A DNA stretch of 64,000 nt from Candidatus Latescibacterota bacterium (GTDB lineage Bacteria > JAAXHH01), in contig JAJEEG010000006.1 in the NCBI GenBank assembly GCA_022821085.1, positions 1,116,001-1,180,000 of the forward strand, written 5' to 3'. The notes under the pieces were generated by a model. That model was not told the origin of the DNA, ran no database searches, and saw nothing but the letters and a program-made list of their open reading frames with translations. This document shows, piece by piece, positions 61,038 to 64,000 of the stretch. The position numbers and the translations under genes are program-made. Position 1 is the first letter of the stretch. Each line of letters starts with the position of its first letter.

Positions 61038-62344
61038 TCGGTCTCAGCTGTGTTATTCCGCAGCGCGCGGACCTGCTCTGCCAGGTGGGAAAGCGCATCG
61101 GCGGGTGTCCGAATCCCATTGGCCGCCTCGTACACGGCCTGCCGCAGCAGATCGTTGGCCTCGGCCCAGTAGGGATTCAGGTGGAATCCGGGGATGTCGG
61201 GCGCGAGTTCCGTAAGGCTTCTGCCCAGGACCTGCCCGTCCAGGTACGCCTCGGGCTCGGTATACACCGGGTTGGACCACGCCGAACGGATCGGCGGTAT
61301 GATAAAGGTCTTGCGGTAACGGTTCGCGAGGGCCTCATCGTCCATGTAGGCGAACTTGGCGAATTCCCAGGCGAGGTCCGGGTTCTCGGCCTGTCTGGTG
61401 ACCGCGATCATGGTGCCGCCCCAGGTCGAGGTGCGGCGCTCGCCTTCCTGCCAGGCCGGCAGGGGCATGGCCCGCCATTTCCCTTCCAGTTCCGGGACGA
61501 ACCTCCGTGCGAAGCTAATGTACCAGTCCGGTGCCAGCACGCCCAGAATAATGCCTTCCTTCATGGCGGCGTAGCTGGCCGGGTCCTGGGAGAATTCGGG
61601 GATGGCCAGCTGCTCTTCGTTGAGCAGGCTGCAGTAGAATTCCAGGGTGGAAACGGCAATGTCGTTGTCGATGATGACCCCGCCGTCCTCATCGAACATG
61701 CCGCCACCGTTCTGCAGGAGCATCAGCCAGAAATGACCGGGCTTATGAGCGCTCAGCATGATCGGGTATTGGTCGGGCTGCCCGTCGCCGTCGTCGTCGC
61801 GGGCGAGGGGTCTTGTCTCGCGGACGAAATCATCCCAGGTCTCGATGGATGCCGGATCGATCCCCGCTTTTTCGTAGACGTCGTGACGGTACAGGAGCAT
61901 GACGGGATGGACATCGCGGGGCAGACCGTAGATACGGCCGCCCAAGGACCAGGGTGCGAGGCGGGCCTGGACGAACTCATCGGTGATCCCTTCGCGCTCG
62001 ATGCGGTCGGTCAGGTCCACGAAGCCTATTTCCTCCTTCGTGCCCTTGAAGAACCTGCCGACCGATGAAATCTCGACTTCGGACAGATCGGGGCCGCCGA
62101 TGCCGGAAAGGAAGGCGGCCAGGAGCTTGTCGTGCAATTTCGAGATCAGCCGAAGTTCGACTTTGACGCCGGGATGCGCCGCTTCGAACGCCGGAATCCT
62201 CGCGCTGAACTCATCGTAGTGCGTCTGCGCGAAGATCCAGAACTCCAGTGTGTCCGAGCGGTCATCGCCGCGGAACACGATGACGGGAAAGGCCAGGAGG
62301 AAGAGCAGTCCGAAGATCAGGGGCGCCTTGCCGAGGTGATTCAT
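61034..62344 (-). CDS. Extracellular sugar-binding protein (family 1)
   Basis: 436 residues from ATG 62344, 4 bp after the symporter stop; an ATG at 62356 overlapping the symporter is the alternative. N-terminal hydrophobic signal (about 8-25) without a clear lipobox. Mature protein has family 1 features: AFEAAHPGVKVELRLISKLHDKL, SEVEISSVGRFF, and WGGTMIAVTRQAENPDLAWEFAKF near 330. Captures a sugar or sugar derivative for the two permeases encoded next. Confidence 0.92.
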   Translation of the reverse strand: MNHLGKAPLIFGLLFLLAFPVIVFRGDDRSDTLEFWIFAQTHYDEFSARIPAFEAAHPGVKVELRLISKLHDKLLAAFLSGIGGPDLSEVEISSVGRFFKGTKEEIGFVDLTDRIEREGITDEFVQARLAPWSLGGRIYGLPRDVHPVMLLYRHDVYEKAGIDPASIETWDDFVRETRPLARDDDGDGQPDQYPIMLSAHKPGHFWLMLLQNGGGMFDEDGGVIIDNDIAVSTLEFYCSLLNEEQLAIPEFSQDPASYAAMKEGIILGVLAPDWYISFARRFVPELEGKWRAMPLPAWQEGERRTSTWGGTMIAVTRQAENPDLAWEFAKFAYMDDEALANRYRKTFIIPPIRSAWSNPVYTEPEAYLDGQVLGRSLTELAPDIPGFHLNPYWAEANDLLRQAVYEAANGIRTPADALSHLAEQVRALRNNTAETE

Positions 62345-62348
62345 ACGC

Positions 62349-63818
62349 TCAACCATCCCCCATGGCCCGCCGGATGGGTCCCATCACGGGTTCGGTCACT
62401 TCGTCGGGCGGCGGGGAAGTGAAAAGCGACACCACGACGCCCACGACGGATGCGGCCATGAAGCTCCAGGCGACGGGTATGAGGCCCGGATTGGGAAGCC
62501 GCTCGTAGAACATGGCCACGAGCACGGCGTTCCCGGCGATGATGGCCGTGATGGCCGCCGGCGCGGTAAAACGCTTCCAGTGCAGGCCGAGCAGCCAGAT
62601 GGGCGTCAGCGTGACGAAACCGGAAAAGGACAGCTGGGCCAGGGCGAATATGGACGCCGGCCTGAGGATCACGATGTAGTAGGCGATCCCGCCGAGTATG
62701 ACGAGGAACAACCGGCCGAGCACCACCTGCCTGCGCTGGGACAGGCCGTACCACACGTCGCGCGTGAGCATGGACGACAGGGTGAGCATCTGGGCGTCCA
62801 GGGTGGACATGACCGCCGCCAGGATGCCGGCCAATGCGAGCCCCTGGATCATGGGGCCGAAGTGGCTGCGGATCACCATGGGAAAGACCATGTCGGAATC
62901 CCGGCCGACGAAATCGGGAAACTCGATGCGTCCCCACACGCCGTAGAGCGTGGCTACCAACATCAGCCCGATCATGATGACGGGATAGTACCGGATGGAG
63001 TTCTTCAGCGATTTCACGTCTTTCGCGGCGAATACGCGCACCAGCAGGTGGGGAAAGGCGAGCACGACCAGTCCCATGGCCATGCCCCAGACGAACCAGT
63101 TGCCCGTCGTGAAGGGCGCGGTGTCCTTCGTGGCCGTCAGTTCCGGAAACCGGCGGGCGACTTCCTGCATGACGCCCGAGATGCCGCCGAAATCGGCCGC
63201 GACGACGAAGATCGATACGTAGAGGAACACGCCGAAGACGAGGCCCTGGAACACGTTGGTCCACATGGTCGCCCGCATGCCGCCCGTGGTGGTGTAGATC
63301 AGCGTGATGATCAGGATGCCGGCCGCCGCGACTTCGAAGGAGATCGCCTGCTGGGTAAAGACGTCGACGGCCAGACCCACGCCGGCAACCCCGGTGGACA
63401 GGTAGGGCAGCATGTAGATGAAATACACCAGGAAGAGCAGGCGGCCGAGGTTTGGGCTGTCCAGCCTGCGGGCGAGTAGTTCCGCCGGCGTCACGGCGTT
63501 GAGTTTCCGGGAGGCGATCCAGGCCGGGTACCCGATGACGTAGTAGGCCACGGGGATGATCAGGGCGGCCATGGCCGCGGTGTAGCCGAAGACTCCGTAG
63601 CCGTGATGGTAGGCCAGGCCCGATATGCCCATGATCAGGAAGGGCGTGATATTCGTGCCGAACAGGGCCATGAACATGACGAGCGACCGGGCGAGGCGTC
63701 CCCCGAGGAAATAGTCCTCGGCCGTGGGCTTCGACCGGCGGAACGCGGCGAGGCCGATGCCCAGCACCACGGCGAAGTACACCACCACGACGACGAATAT
63801 GGTCGCTTCAGGACCCAT
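62349..63818 (-). CDS. Sodium:solute symporter (SSS family)
   Basis: 489 residues with about thirteen transmembrane helices. Family features: EDYFLGGRLARSLVMFMALFG near 33, TPAELLARR near 113, GLALAGILAAVMSTLDAQML near 325. The Ser-Thr of AAVMSTLDAQ are typical sodium-site residues in helix 8. It imports an organic solute with sodium. Its start overlaps the DUF3311 protein by 11 bp and its stop is 4 bp from the ABC binding protein, so two importers share one transcript. Confidence 0.93.
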   Translation of the reverse strand: MGPEATIFVVVVVYFAVVLGIGLAAFRRSKPTAEDYFLGGRLARSLVMFMALFGTNITPFLIMGISGLAYHHGYGVFGYTAAMAALIIPVAYYVIGYPAWIASRKLNAVTPAELLARRLDSPNLGRLLFLVYFIYMLPYLSTGVAGVGLAVDVFTQQAISFEVAAAGILIITLIYTTTGGMRATMWTNVFQGLVFGVFLYVSIFVVAADFGGISGVMQEVARRFPELTATKDTAPFTTGNWFVWGMAMGLVVLAFPHLLVRVFAAKDVKSLKNSIRYYPVIMIGLMLVATLYGVWGRIEFPDFVGRDSDMVFPMVIRSHFGPMIQGLALAGILAAVMSTLDAQMLTLSSMLTRDVWYGLSQRRQVVLGRLFLVILGGIAYYIVILRPASIFALAQLSFSGFVTLTPIWLLGLHWKRFTAPAAITAIIAGNAVLVAMFYERLPNPGLIPVAWSFMAASVVGVVVSLFTSPPPDEVTEPVMGPIRRAMGDG

Positions 63819-64000
63819 CGTAGTCCCGCCAGACGTACCGGGTGAAATAGAGGACGAGCGCGGCGGCGGCTATGACCCAGACCATGTGGTAGGCCAGGTC
63901 CACGGGGAGCCAGCCGAATATCGGCGGAGGGGAGGTGCCGTGATTGAAGAAATCGACGTGGAGCGCGGCCAGCACGACCACGAGCACCCAGAAGATCCGT
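63808..64000 (-). CDS. DUF3311-type small membrane protein, N-terminus beyond window
   Basis: The last 63 codons are visible; the frame continues past the right edge. Two hydrophobic segments separated by PPPIFGWLPVDLAYHMVW, ending in TRYVWRDYDGS. This is the layout of DUF3311 proteins, which are encoded just upstream of SSS symporters and may act as an accessory subunit. Overlaps the symporter start by 11 bp. Confidence 0.75.
   Translation of the reverse strand, partial: RIFWVLVVVLAALHVDFFNHGTSPPPIFGWLPVDLAYHMVWVIAAAALVLYFTRYVWRDYDGS

Overview
This 64 kb window is chromosomal DNA from a GC-rich (roughly 60-65% by eye) Gram-negative bacterium, probably an uncultured one. It encodes lipoproteins, an outer-membrane beta-barrel protein, bacterial-type tRNAs and a bacterial fatty-acid gene cluster. 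The accessory content (two phytanoyl-CoA-type dioxygenases, a dimethylformamidase-like protein, a DUF6785-type membrane protein, an ABC exporter paired with a DUF1854 protein, a DUF4432 epimerase-like protein, and SSS symporter plus DUF3311) recalls genomes of Latescibacterota-like lineages. That placement is inference from gene content only. No phage, IS element, CRISPR array, rRNA or replication origin was seen.

Layout. 1-1,621: a truncated LVIVD-type lipoprotein coupled to an exported fumarylacetoacetase-family protein. 1,810-2,007: two tRNA-Pro genes. 2,055-12,629 (minus): a catabolic-looking stretch with phosphotransferase, sulfatase-like protein, metallophosphoesterase, dimethylformamidase-like protein, PhyH dioxygenase, luciferase-like oxidoreductase, large membrane protein and sugar-phosphate isomerase-like protein. 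12,832-16,510 (plus): a BtuF-like binding protein, then the ABC exporter/DUF1854 pair. 16,511-19,194 (minus): small membrane protein, TPR protein and two dehydrogenases. 19,343-20,942 (plus): tRNA-Arg, amidohydrolase and tRNA-Thr. 20,945-33,212 (minus): yceD-rpmF-fabD-fabG-acpP-fabF-rnc-lipM, followed by a 2,134-residue type I polyketide synthase whose start overlaps lipM. 33,360-37,906 (minus): sigma factor, then xylB-sucC-sucD. 38,102-47,175: peptide-type binding protein (minus), then APC permease, moaA, rhodanese-MoeB, hydroxyacid dehydrogenase, cytochrome c and ilvD (plus). 47,208-49,440 (minus): PEP-hydrolase family, cupin and arginase family. 49,795-53,062 (plus): a large glycosidase-like unknown and a second PhyH protein. 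53,126-59,139 (minus): beta-barrel protein, a low-GC EEP nuclease, DUF4432 protein, glnS, an orphan HigA and a methyltransferase. 59,357-64,000 (minus): DUF3311/SSS symporter followed by an ABC sugar importer without an ATPase.

The most striking property is not a gene. Many genes carry a short, locus-specific tandem duplication (units about 9-33 bp) at or just past the stop codon, or inside the coding sequence. The sequences differ from locus to locus, so this is not one mobile repeat. Units inside reading frames are multiples of three (9, 9, 15, 21, 33 bp). Units at gene ends are mostly not (10, 11, 13, 17, 19, 20, 23, 32 bp). This suggests a slippage or end-duplication process filtered by selection on reading frame.

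The second highlight is the fab operon. A complete KS-AT-DH-ER-KR-ACP synthase is joined through overlapping genes to lipM, rnc and the dissociated fatty-acid synthase genes, while plsX and fabH are absent from their usual place between rpmF and fabD.
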